In this document: piece by piece, positions 7,946 through 14,452 of the stretch
How positions within the stretch are numbered: the first letter of the stretch is position 1
Layout of the letters: every line of letters begins with the position of its first letter
Assembly: GCA_049287025.1 (NCBI GenBank)
Contig: JBAQFA010000019.1
Span: forward strand, 1-54,583
Direction: 5' to 3'
Length of the DNA stretch: 54,583 nt
Origin: UBA11710 sp049287025
GTDB taxonomy: Bacteria; Patescibacteriota; Patescibacteriia; Magasanikbacterales; UBA922
Notes under the pieces: generated by a model
Databases searched by the model: none
What the model saw: only the letters and a program-made list of their open reading frames with translations
What the model was told of the DNA's origin: nothing
Position numbers and translations under genes: made by a program

Positions 7946-8527
7946 TTATTTTAGCTCATAATCTTCTTTTTTCAACACATCAATTACTCCATCAATTGCC
8001 TCTTTCAACTTATCATTTTCATTAAAAACAATATAATCATAAAATTTTTCTTCATTTTTAATCTCAGCCTTGGCATTTTCAATTCTGTGTTCCAACTCCT
8101 CTGAGTCTATTTTTGGATCACGAGATCTCAATCTTTCTCGCAGTTCTTCGATTGAACCAGGTTTTATAAAAATAGCAGTTACCCCATATTTTCTTTTATA
8201 AAAATCAACCCCGACACCATCAACATTTACTATCACAATATTCCCCGCTTTTATTTTTTCATCCAAATCTGGCTTGTAAGTACCATAATAACTATCTCTA
8301 TTCTTTATATAAGTATATTCTACAATATCACCTTTATCTACTGCTTCTAAAAATTTTTCTTTGGAAAAAAAATAATAATCTACTCTATCTTTTTCTTCTA
8401 GACGAGGCTTGCGTGTGGTGGCTGTCACCAAACGTTTGAAATTAGAAAATCTTTCTAAAATTGCTTTAGTAATTGTACTTTCACCACTACCTGTTGGCCC
8501 AGAAATTATCAAAACCTGTTTTTTCAT
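7946..8527 (-). CDS. gmk: Guanylate kinase family protein with altered P-loop
   Basis: The 193-residue protein aligns over the whole guanylate kinase fold: P-loop at residues 10-18, TATTRKPRLEEKDRVDYYF (GMP-binding arm), then KNRDSYYGT and a DGVGV segment, with RLRSRD in the lid. Guanylate kinase makes GDP from GMP and ATP. The P-loop reads GPTGSGEST, with Glu (codon GAA) in place of the invariant Walker A lysine at residue 16, so activity is uncertain. It follows a P-loop kinase-like gene by one base and shares its operon. Confidence 0.85.
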   Translation of the reverse strand: MKKQVLIISGPTGSGESTITKAILERFSNFKRLVTATTRKPRLEEKDRVDYYFFSKEKFLEAVDKGDIVEYTYIKNRDSYYGTYKPDLDEKIKAGNIVIVNVDGVGVDFYKRKYGVTAIFIKPGSIEELRERLRSRDPKIDSEELEHRIENAKAEIKNEEKFYDYIVFNENDKLKEAIDGVIDVLKKEDYELK

Positions 8528-8528
8528 A

Positions 8529-9164
8529 TTATTTTAAATAATCAATTGCCTTGCTAATTTGTTTGGAAAAATTATTATCCATATTAAACACTTTAAAACC
8601 ATATTTTTTAGCTTCTGTTTCAAAGTATTTACTATATTCTACTATCATTTTTCCAACTTTCAAAAAAGTTTCTTTCTTTTTTGTTAATACTAAGAGCCAA
8701 TCATTGGGTGTAGAACTTTTTTTGACATCACGAGCAAATTTAACTACATTTTGTTTGGTAAGAAATATAACTTTTACTTTTTGCTCACCATATTTTTTTA
8801 CCAATCTGTTAGCAATATCTGGTGTGATATGATAACCCTCTATAATATAGTCATTACCATCAGTGATTTCGCAAACTACTACCATTTCAATCGCTTTAAA
8901 AATTGGCAATGATTGTCCTTTTAAAACACTAATAATTTTTTTGGCGGAATATTTTTCGTAGAAAGTATCATTATTTTTGTCCCCATCTTTTCGACGTAAC
9001 TCTGAATATGGACGATTTTTTATCAGTTCTTCTTTTGCCCAATATGCACCGGCCACATTTTCCAAAGTATCAGTAGAAATCCAAGGAATTCTAAATTTCT
9101 TTGAGGTTTGTTTTGCCAAAGTTGTCTTGCCACATCGAGGTGGACCACCGATCAAATATATCAT
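8529..9164 (-). CDS. P-loop kinase-like NTPase
   Basis: ATG 9164 gives 211 residues starting MIYLIGGPPRCGKTTLA, a canonical Walker A at about residues 5-13. IPWISTDTLEN resembles the substrate lid region of small-molecule kinases such as 2-phosphoglycerate kinase or shikimate kinase-like enzymes, and DYIIEGYHITPD provides the second acidic strand. The phosphoryl acceptor is not identifiable. An upstream TTG at 9176 would add four residues. The gene is directly upstream of gmk and 23 bases after the pseudouridine synthase stop. Confidence 0.7.
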   Translation of the reverse strand: MIYLIGGPPRCGKTTLAKQTSKKFRIPWISTDTLENVAGAYWAKEELIKNRPYSELRRKDGDKNNDTFYEKYSAKKIISVLKGQSLPIFKAIEMVVVCEITDGNDYIIEGYHITPDIANRLVKKYGEQKVKVIFLTKQNVVKFARDVKKSSTPNDWLLVLTKKKETFLKVGKMIVEYSKYFETEAKKYGFKVFNMDNNFSKQISKAIDYLK

Positions 9165-9186
9165 AATCAAAACCAATAAAAATGTC

Positions 9187-10161
9187 CTATTTTAATTTCT
9201 TTAAATAATCAGTCAATTCTTTTGGCAATTCAACTTCAAAACACTGTCGGGTTTTTTTCAGATCCACAAAACATAATTTTGTAGAATGTAAAAATAACCT
9301 CATTAAGTGTTTGTCACCCTTTTTAAATAAGTTCTTATTATAATATATTTCGTCCCCGACTACAGGATGATTGTAAGCTAACATATGGACGCGAATCTGA
9401 TGAGTTCGTCCTGTGTGAATTTTGACTCGCAACAAAGTAAACCGAGCCATTTTCTTTTCTATCCAAAATTCTGACATGGCTTCTTTGCCTGGTTGAAATT
9501 TTTTAACATTTTTTAATTTTAATCTGTCTGTTTTTGGTCGAGACACCATCCGACCATCTTTACCGCGGTCAATTTCAAAATCTACCACATCATGATCAGC
9601 TTCCACCTGACCATAAACCAAAACTAAATATTCTTTTTCCATTTCCCGTGCTTGAAATTGTTTTTTTAGATGCTTAAACATCTTTTGCGTCCGAGCTACC
9701 ACCAAGAGTCCAGAAGCTTCTTTGTCCAGACGATGAACTATACCTGGTCGGTCTTGGGAATCACCCACATTTATTATTTCTGGATATTTTTCTTTTAGCC
9801 AATCAGTCAGAGTGTGTGGTTCATTCGCCTCAGTCGGATGAACTAGTAAGCCAGCGGGTTTATTTATTACCACATAATCATCGGTTTCAACCACAACATC
9901 AATTTTAAATTTTAAATTTTCTTTCTTTTTTTGTTTATCAACATCAAAAGCTGAGACCACTGGTTTTTTTACAAAAATTTCATCGTTAGTTTTTACTCTG
10001 TCCCCCGCTTTTTTTGGCAATTTATCATTTACCAAAACCAAGCCATTCTCAATCAATTTGTGGGCTTGGGAACGAGTCATTTTTAATTCTTCGGATAAAA
10101 AAATATCTAGACGAGTGTTTGTCTGTTCAGCTGAAACAATAATTTTTGGTATTGGGATCAT
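9187..10161 (-). CDS. RluD-family 23S rRNA pseudouridine synthase
   Basis: The start is set at ATG 10161 because the longer open frame (to 10200) runs through tRNA-Ile. The 324-residue product has an N-terminal S4 domain (about 16-70, RLDIFLSEELKMTRSQAHKLIENG) and the RluA/C/D catalytic domain with VINKPAGLLVHPT, the motif PGIVHRLDKEASG whose Asp is catalytic, and HTGRTHQIRVHM. RluD modifies helix 69 of 23S rRNA; RluC is an alternative. It is probably cotranscribed with the tRNA gene 5 bases upstream. Confidence 0.9.
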   Translation of the reverse strand: MIPIPKIIVSAEQTNTRLDIFLSEELKMTRSQAHKLIENGLVLVNDKLPKKAGDRVKTNDEIFVKKPVVSAFDVDKQKKKENLKFKIDVVVETDDYVVINKPAGLLVHPTEANEPHTLTDWLKEKYPEIINVGDSQDRPGIVHRLDKEASGLLVVARTQKMFKHLKKQFQAREMEKEYLVLVYGQVEADHDVVDFEIDRGKDGRMVSRPKTDRLKLKNVKKFQPGKEAMSEFWIEKKMARFTLLRVKIHTGRTHQIRVHMLAYNHPVVGDEIYYNKNLFKKGDKHLMRLFLHSTKLCFVDLKKTRQCFEVELPKELTDYLKKLK

Positions 10162-10166
10162 ATTTG

Positions 10167-10240
10167 TGGGCATGGATGGACTCGAACCGTCGACATCCAC
10201 CTTATAAGGGTGGCGCTCTAACCAACTGAGCTACATGCCC
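10167..10240 (-). tRNA. tRNA-Ile (anticodon UAU)
   Basis: The minus strand folds as acceptor GGGCATG/CATGCCC, D-arm GCTCAGTTGGTTAGAGC, anticodon arm CCACC CTTATAA GGTGG and T-loop TTCGAGT, with one mismatch in the T-stem. The anticodon is UAU, which reads AUA directly; most bacteria instead use a CAU tRNA modified to lysidine. The discriminator is A and CCA is not encoded. A promoter lies 12 bases upstream. Confidence 0.9.
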
Positions 10241-10251
10241 GTTTACGGCAT

Positions 10252-10279
10252 ATTATAGCAAAATATATAAAAAAATCAA
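10252..10279 (-). promoter_or_regulatory. Promoter of the tRNA-Ile and pseudouridine synthase unit
   Basis: TTGATT (10279-10274) and a perfect TATAAT (10257-10252) are 16 bases apart on the minus strand. The -35 overlaps an inverted repeat AAATCAAG/CTTGATTT shared with the divergent tRNA-Arg promoter. Confidence 0.7.
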
Positions 10280-10294
10280 GCCTTACCTCTAAAC

Positions 10295-10323
10295 TTGATT
10301 TATAAGCAAAATTTTGATATATT
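10295..10323 (+). promoter_or_regulatory. Probable promoter of tRNA-Arg
   Basis: TTGATT (10295-10300) and TATATT (10318-10323) are 17 bases apart, ending 21 bases before the tRNA. It is divergent from the tRNA-Ile promoter. Confidence 0.55.
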
Positions 10324-10344
10324 AAGTTAAATTTATATAAAATA

Positions 10345-10416
10345 GCCCCCGTAGTTCAACGGATAGAATATTAGCCTCCGAAGCTGAAGATGCAGGTTCA
10401 ATTCCTGCCGGGAGCA
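10345..10416 (+). tRNA. tRNA-Arg (anticodon CCG)
   Basis: The plus strand folds as acceptor GCCCCCG/CGGGAGC (one mismatch), D-arm GTTCAACGGATAGAAT, anticodon arm TTAGC CTCCGAA GCTGA, and T-arm GCAGG TTCAATT CCTGC, 72 bases with discriminator A. The anticodon CCG reads CGG. CCA is not encoded. Confidence 0.92.
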
Positions 10417-10423
10417 CACATTA

Positions 10424-10453
10424 TTGACTAAACACACAATTATACTCTATACT
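10424..10453 (+). promoter_or_regulatory. Promoter of the terC leader
   Basis: TTGACT (10424-10429) and TATACT (10448-10453) are 18 bases apart. Transcription would start near 10460, right at the beginning of the structured leader. Confidence 0.6.
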
Positions 10454-10465
10454 ACACTTACCTTG

Positions 10466-10533
10466 AATACTGCGGAGTCGTGAAGTGACAGGTCTCATAA
10501 TATATGAGCACTTCATAACAAAGAAGCAGTATT
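10466..10533 (+). promoter_or_regulatory. Structured 5' leader of terC, riboswitch-like
   Basis: AATACTGC (10466-10473) and GCAGTATT (10526-10533) close a perfect 8-bp stem. Inside, GTGAAGTG pairs with CACTTCAT, and a CTCAT/ATGAG hairpin tops it, leaving unpaired GGAGTC and AACAAAGAA strands on either side of the closing stem. An intrinsic terminator follows before the start codon, the arrangement of a transcriptional riboswitch. TerC-family genes are often under the Mn2+ (yybP-ykoY) riboswitch, but I cannot match the conserved GGGGAGUA element of that class, so the ligand and class remain open. Confidence 0.55.
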
Positions 10534-10538
10534 AATTA

Positions 10539-10568
10539 AAACCGGTATAACTGGTTTTTATTTTTTTA
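10539..10568 (+). terminator. Attenuator-type terminator ahead of terC
   Basis: AAACCGG, loop TATAA and CTGGTTT (one G-U pair) are followed by TTATTTTTTT, ending only 13 bases before the terC ATG. A terminator in this position implies conditional read-through. Confidence 0.75.
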
Positions 10569-10580
10569 AAATTATCTTAT

Positions 10581-11501
10581 ATGTCTACCCAATCATATTT
10601 AACTATCGTGTTTAGCGTTATCATTATTGGCTTTTTAATTGTTGACCTGGGATATTTTAATCGCAAAAGCCATAAGATAGAATTCAAACCGGCTCTTTAT
10701 CAATCATTATTTTGGATTTTTATCTCATTAATTTTTGGTGGTCTAATTTTTTTCTTCATGGGTAAAGATTTAGCCGCCGAATTCTTGAGCGCTTATGTGA
10801 CTGAAAAAATGTTATCCGTAGATAATCTGTTTGTCATCATGTTGATTTTTAGTTATTTCAAACTAGAAGAAAAGTATCACCACAAAGCGTTGTTTTGGGG
10901 AATCTTGGGCGCGATTATTTTCCGTGGTATATTCATTACTGCTGGCGCCTATATTATCAACCAATTCCATTGGGTCCTTTATATCTTTGGCGTGGTCTTA
11001 ATTTATACAGCTTACAAAATTTTGCATGATAAAAAAGAAGAACATGTTGATTTTAGTCATAACAAAATAATTAAATTTGCTCACAAAATTTTTCCTTTTA
11101 CCAATAGTCACCATGGCGGAAAATTTTGGCTACGCGAACATGGTAAGTTTTATTTCACTTCACTTTTTTTGATCGTCTTTTTTGTAGAAGTGACTGATAT
11201 TATTTTCGCAGTTGATTCTATCCCTGCGGTTTTTGCGATTTCCCAACATTGGTTCATTGTATTTACTTCTAATATTTTCGCCATTATGGGACTCAGAGCG
11301 TTATTCTTTTTAATTGAAAATATTCTACACAAGTTTCATCATTTGCAAAAAGGTTTGGCTTTCATTCTCTTTTTCATCGGTGCCAAAATGCTTTCTGGAA
11401 TTATTGGCTGGCATATTTCCTCTCTAGTTTCATTTGGAATAATTATGTTGGCTCTTTTTGTTTCAATTATGTTGTCAATAATTTTTCCAAAAAAGATTTA
11501 G
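10581..11501 (+). CDS. TerC/Alx-family integral membrane protein
   Basis: The 306-residue protein has about eight to nine membrane segments and the TerC hallmarks EKMLSVDNLFV and EVTDIIFAVDSIPAVFAI, whose Asp residues are thought to bind metal. Family members export manganese or supply metals to exported enzymes; older literature links them to tellurite resistance. It is preceded by a structured leader with a terminator, and followed by its own terminator, so it is a single-gene regulated unit. Confidence 0.92.
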   Translation: MSTQSYLTIVFSVIIIGFLIVDLGYFNRKSHKIEFKPALYQSLFWIFISLIFGGLIFFFMGKDLAAEFLSAYVTEKMLSVDNLFVIMLIFSYFKLEEKYHHKALFWGILGAIIFRGIFITAGAYIINQFHWVLYIFGVVLIYTAYKILHDKKEEHVDFSHNKIIKFAHKIFPFTNSHHGGKFWLREHGKFYFTSLFLIVFFVEVTDIIFAVDSIPAVFAISQHWFIVFTSNIFAIMGLRALFFLIENILHKFHHLQKGLAFILFFIGAKMLSGIIGWHISSLVSFGIIMLALFVSIMLSIIFPKKI

Positions 11502-11533
11502 AAAAATAAAATAAAAATTTAAAAATATTTTAT

Positions 11534-11560
11534 AAAATTACACTTGAGTGTAATTTTATT
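11534..11560 (+). terminator. Terminator of terC
   Basis: AAAATTACACT, loop TG and AGTGTAATTTT form a perfect 11-bp stem followed by ATTTTG, 32 bases after the terC stop. Confidence 0.8.
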
Positions 11561-11689
11561 TTGTGTAAAAATTATTTTTTTATATTTTCAAAAAAAATTT
11601 ATAAAAAGTTATGCACAGTTTTGCTTGCCAAACTATTTCCAAAAAACAAAAAACGATTTATACTATACATATTAAGAAAGGTCGGTGTA

Positions 11690-11815
11690 AAATTTTATTT
11701 TAAAATTTTATAAAAAGTTTTTTACATACATGCTTGTCATGTAAAAAATCTTCGCACGTTGTAACCCGTTTGGTGTATACCATGGTTACATCAAAAAAAT
11801 AAAAACGTGCTTTAT
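11690..11815 (+). promoter_or_regulatory. Long structured leader of the Lys-rich protein gene
   Basis: The 340-base gap before the small ORF is not empty. TTTTTTACAT pairs with ATGTAAAAAA near 11719-11748. Further on, GCACGTT pairs with AACGTGC and encloses GTAACC/GGTTAC with an inner TGGT/ACCA hairpin. A DnaA-box-like TTATGCACA is at 11609-11617. A TATACT near 11659 may be a -10 element, with no clear -35. Function is unknown. Confidence 0.4.
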
Positions 11816-11841
11816 CCAAAAAATGAGAGGAGGTGCACACT

Positions 11842-11976
11842 ATGCCAACAAAGAAAAAAGCTACAAAAAAAGTTCTTAAGAAAAAGCCAGTAGCAAAAAA
11901 GAAAGTTGCTAAGAAGGCTGTTAAGAAAGTAGCAAAAAAGAAAGTTGCTAAAAAAGTTGCTAAGAAGAAAAAATAA
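11842..11976 (+). CDS. Small Lys/Ala/Val-rich histone H1-like protein
   Basis: A 44-codon frame encodes repeats of KKVAKK with almost only Lys, Ala and Val (MPTKKKATKKVLKKK start). This composition is that of bacterial histone H1-like proteins that coat DNA or bind RNA. The start is certain because AGGAGGTG, a near-perfect Shine-Dalgarno, lies 8 bases ahead of the ATG. It has a long structured leader and a strong terminator 17 bases after the stop, so it is probably well expressed alone. Confidence 0.8.
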   Translation: MPTKKKATKKVLKKKPVAKKKVAKKAVKKVAKKKVAKKVAKKKK

Positions 11977-11993
11977 TTCTTCTCTTTTCTATT

Positions 11994-12019
11994 AAAAAAC
12001 ACCCGTAAGGGTGTTTTTT
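11994..12019. terminator. Bidirectional terminator between the Lys-rich gene and endonuclease Q
   Basis: AAAAAACACCC, loop GTAA and GGGTGTTTTTT form a perfect stem with T runs in both directions, between convergent genes. Confidence 0.9.
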
Positions 12020-12031
12020 ATTTGATATTAG

Positions 12032-13375
12032 TTATTCTAGTTCCAAACCAATTTGTTTTAATCCACCTCGATTTTTTTTATCACCAAACACTTTCACAAT
12101 CCCAAACTCTCCATCATATCCAGGGCGAACATAAATTTTACCGGTTCTAACCCGATTAATCGCCTCAGCAATGTCTTTATTGCTAACTTTAGCAATTTCT
12201 TCCAAACTAGAATTTAATAGAATGTGAAATTCATTACCTAGTTTTTTTATTAAATTATTGTATTCTTCTTTTACTCTCTTGGTGCTAACCCCACAATCAT
12301 AAGTGTCAGCAATGATTTCTGGCAATGGGACTAAACTTTTGTAAGGAATCCAACCCTGAGCGAGCGAAGCGAGTCGAAGAGTCTCGTCTTTTGTCCTATC
12401 TGCCAATTCATGCACGCGATTTTCTACGCCAATTACCAAAGCCTTTTTACACTTGGGACAAATCCCTTTTAATTTTTTGGTTTCTTCTGGTGAACAAACA
12501 AACTTGCAATCACGGTGGCCATCATAATGATATTTTCCTTCTTCAGGAAAAAACTCTATGGTATATTTAAAATGTTTTTTATCTTGATTTTTTATGTAAT
12601 CAAAAATATTTTTATAAGTGATGTCTTTTTCATTATCAAACTCCATTACATTTGCCTCACGACCTAGTTTGGCACAACTGTGGGCATCAGAGTTTGATAT
12701 GAGAGCAATTTTATCTAATGTTGATAAACGCCAATTCATAAGAGGATCACTAGATAATCCAGTCTCAATCGCAAAAATATTTGGGGTTAATTCTTCAAAC
12801 GCTTCTTCTAAACTATCATAACCACCCTTGGAACCAAAAATTCCAAACCACGGCGTCCAAGCGTGAGCTGGAATCATTATCATTCTTTCATCAACTTGGA
12901 GCATTATTTTTAATAAATCTTTTACAGTCAAACCTAAAATCGGTCGGCCATCAGATTTCAAATTAAAACCCATGGTTTCAAGTTTATTATTAAACTTTTC
13001 TACTACCTCAATACTTGGCGCAAACACTAGTACATGAATTCTTCTTGTTTGATCTTTATGTTTTTTAATGCAAGATAGTTCTGTGCCCAGAATAAAGCGC
13101 GTTTTAATATTACCAAAAGCTCCTCCCCTATAAGGGGAGGCGGACGACGACGAAGGAGTCGCCGGTGGGGTCTTTAGTTTATAAACACCCTCATTATCCT
13201 CTATCAAACTTTCTTTAATATGTTCAAACCACTTCGGATGAGTAAAGTCTCCAGTCGCGACAATATCAATTCCACGCACTTCACATGCTTTAGCAATATT
13301 TGGCAAGTCTAAATCCTTACTACATGCACGAGAGTATTTGGAATGAATGTGGAGATCGAGGATTCTTTGAACCAT
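12032..13375 (-). CDS. Endonuclease Q-like PHP-domain DNA repair nuclease
   Basis: The 447-residue protein starts with a PHP metal site (DLHIHSKYSRACS), continues with GDFTHPKW, a GTELSC motif and SNSDAHS, and has a Cys4 zinc site (C290, C294, C306, C309: CKFVC and CPKC), then VHELADR and KSLVPLPEII. This is the EndoQ/TIGR00375 family, which nicks DNA 5' of deaminated bases and abasic sites. Two stretches (about residues 69-88 and 328-341) are encoded by palindromic or repeat DNA and are absent from the usual family pattern. The first 18 codons are nearly duplicated upstream at 13864-13917, across an inserted element, so this gene was rebuilt after an insertion. Confidence 0.85.
   Translation of the reverse strand: MVQRILDLHIHSKYSRACSKDLDLPNIAKACEVRGIDIVATGDFTHPKWFEHIKESLIEDNEGVYKLKTPPATPSSSSASPYRGGAFGNIKTRFILGTELSCIKKHKDQTRRIHVLVFAPSIEVVEKFNNKLETMGFNLKSDGRPILGLTVKDLLKIMLQVDERMIMIPAHAWTPWFGIFGSKGGYDSLEEAFEELTPNIFAIETGLSSDPLMNWRLSTLDKIALISNSDAHSCAKLGREANVMEFDNEKDITYKNIFDYIKNQDKKHFKYTIEFFPEEGKYHYDGHRDCKFVCSPEETKKLKGICPKCKKALVIGVENRVHELADRTKDETLRLASLAQGWIPYKSLVPLPEIIADTYDCGVSTKRVKEEYNNLIKKLGNEFHILLNSSLEEIAKVSNKDIAEAINRVRTGKIYVRPGYDGEFGIVKVFGDKKNRGGLKQIGLELE
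12358..12396. repeat. In-frame repeat inside endonuclease Q (GAGCGAGCGAAGCGAG type)
   Basis: The stretch contains GAGCGAGCGAAGCGAGTCGAAG, GC-rich against its surroundings, and encodes ETLRLASLAQG between ADR and WIPYKSL, where the family normally has a short variable loop. A related GGCGAGCGAAGCGCGAGCC occurs inside the TrmB-like gene near 25516. It keeps the frame open. Confidence 0.55.
13119..13193. repeat. In-frame palindromic repeat inside endonuclease Q
   Basis: CTCCCCTTATAGGGGAG-like palindrome (13122-13140) is joined to a GC-rich arm ending GGTGGGGTC. It encodes TPPATPSSSSASPYRGGAF at residues 69-87. The same architecture (CTCCCC palindrome plus a GC-rich arm ending GAGGGGTC) lies inside the TrmB-like gene at 25487-25555. 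Confidence 0.6.
13311..13364. repeat. 54-bp direct repeat, copy at the start of endonuclease Q
   Basis: These 54 bases, encoding ILDLHIHSKYSRACSKD of the intact gene, are repeated at 13864-13917 with one mismatch (A versus G at 13331/13884). The two copies flank the GxxExxY element in direct orientation. Confidence 0.92.
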
Positions 13376-13385
13376 ATTTGAATTA

Positions 13386-13860
13386 ACAGCAGATTAAACA
13401 AATTTTAACTGATTCTAACAGATTTTTGTAATCTTTCTGGTCGAACATATCTTTTGTATTCCAATGATGGTTTACCAAAATTCAGAAACAAACCGACATC
13501 ATATTTTGTGGCAACTAAATAATTTATTATCTGCATTTGTATTTGATTATAATCCACAGTTTCTAATGCTTTAAGTTCAACCACAATTTTAAATAAATTA
13601 CCAGCCACAAAATCAGGAACATAGACAGCAACCTTTTTGTCTTTATAAAAAACCTCAACAGGCTTTTGTGAAAAAAATGGAATTAATCTATTTTTTAACT
13701 CTTCTACCATGGATTGTTGATAAACATTTTCTAAAAAACCACAGCCCAATTCTTTATGTACCTCCATAGCAGTACCAATAACAGCATAAGTAATTTTATT
13801 ATATTTTTCTAGATCAATCATAATTGGTTTTAATTTGTTTCAATCCGTTTAATCTGCTGT
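13386..13860. mobile_element. 475-bp element with terminal inverted repeats carrying a GxxExxY gene
   Basis: ACAGCAGATTAAAC (13386-13399) and its exact inverse GTTTAATCTGCTGT (13847-13860) bound the element, with weaker similarity extending inward. Its only gene is the GxxExxY ORF, which fills nearly the whole interior. The element lies between two 54-bp direct copies of the start of the endonuclease Q gene. No transposase is present. The ends share the CAGATTAA/ACAGATT words with the gene-free repeats at 22466-22503 and 25228-25332. Confidence 0.75.
13405..13821 (-). CDS. GxxExxY family protein (PD-(D/E)XK nuclease-like)
   Basis: The 138-residue protein has the name-giving motif in GCGFLENVYQQSM (GxxExxY), then PDFVAGNLFKIVVELKA, which fits a PD-(D/E)XK nuclease core (D, E, K), and QMQIINYLVATKYDVGLFLNFG. 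The family is widespread in bacteria and has no settled function; the nuclease-like core suggests DNA cutting. The gene lies inside a short element with inverted ends, and its last codons run into the element end. A role in moving or keeping the element is inference. Confidence 0.85.
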   Translation of the reverse strand: MIDLEKYNKITYAVIGTAMEVHKELGCGFLENVYQQSMVEELKNRLIPFFSQKPVEVFYKDKKVAVYVPDFVAGNLFKIVVELKALETVDYNQIQMQIINYLVATKYDVGLFLNFGKPSLEYKRYVRPERLQKSVRIS

Positions 13861-13925
13861 ATCAAATCCTTACTACATGCACGGGAGTATTTGGAATGAA
13901 TGTGGAGATCGAGGATTTGTTGCAT
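13830..13925 (-). pseudogene. Truncated 5' remnant of endonuclease Q
   Basis: ATG 13925 opens a 31-codon frame, MQQILDLHIHSKYSRACS then KDLIQQIKRIETN and TAA, where codons 4-21 copy the start of the intact gene and the rest reads into the inserted element. This is most simply the original 5' end of endonuclease Q, cut off by the insertion. The downstream copy begins with a different start segment (MVQR). The remnant may still be translated as a short peptide ahead of the GxxExxY gene. Confidence 0.7.
13864..13917. repeat. 54-bp direct repeat, upstream copy
   Basis: Second copy of the 54 bases at 13311-13364 (53 of 54 identical), 3 bases outside the right inverted end of the element. Confidence 0.92.
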
Positions 13926-13941
13926 AGACTAATTAAACAAT

Positions 13942-14448
13942 TTAAATTTTCTCATTATATATATTTCTCAAATCACCAAATACCTTATCTTCCGAACTAG
14001 TATATTTAAAAAGTTGTTCTGCTAAAAACATAACTTTTTTCTTACCCAATTCATTGTCTGTTTCAAACATGTAATAAAAATTATCCAATATATCCACGGC
14101 TTTTACTATCAGGGTGTCTTCACCACTGGCTGCTGCCCGAGAAATTAATTCTACATACTGTTCTGGCCAATCACCAAGAGAAACATCCTTAGAACTGGCG
14201 GCTACGATTTCAAATACCTTTTCTCCAAATGAATCTTTTATTTTTTCCAAATCTCCACCTTCTTCAACTACATCATGCAAAAAACCAGCTATTGCCAAAT
14301 CTACGCCATAACCATAATCCATCAGACGAAAACCAGTATGCAAAGAATGTACCAATTCTGGTTTATCTGGATTATCCACAATTGCAAATGACTGAAATAA
14401 AAATTTTATTGCCTCCTGAATTTTAAAATATTGTTCAATAGTGTACAT
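13942..14448 (-). CDS. HD-domain phosphohydrolase (RelA/SpoT-type HD fold)
   Basis: The 168-residue protein has the HD metal site: HSLHTGFRLMDYGYG, then AIAGFLHDVVEEGG (His-Asp), and a later KAVDILDNFYYM supplying the last Asp. The DLEKIKDSFGEKVFEIVAASS segment resembles small stand-alone (p)ppGpp or nucleotide hydrolases. No synthetase domain is attached. Its stop lies close to the endonuclease Q remnant and it follows the GNAT gene by 4 bases. Confidence 0.75.
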   Translation of the reverse strand: MYTIEQYFKIQEAIKFLFQSFAIVDNPDKPELVHSLHTGFRLMDYGYGVDLAIAGFLHDVVEEGGDLEKIKDSFGEKVFEIVAASSKDVSLGDWPEQYVELISRAAASGEDTLIVKAVDILDNFYYMFETDNELGKKKVMFLAEQLFKYTSSEDKVFGDLRNIYNEKI

Positions 14449-14452
14449 AATT

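Noticed and set aside
10162..10200. Longer N-terminus of the pseudouridine synthase
   Set aside because: The extra codons lie within tRNA-Ile.
10466..10533. Assignment of the terC leader to the Mn2+ (yybP-ykoY) riboswitch
   Set aside because: The conserved GGGGAGUA strand and its partner are not evident, so only a generic riboswitch-like call is made.
11700..12002. 100-codon minus-strand ORF rich in Phe and Leu
   Set aside because: It is the antisense of the Lys-rich histone-like gene and its leader; that gene has a near-perfect ribosome site on the plus strand.
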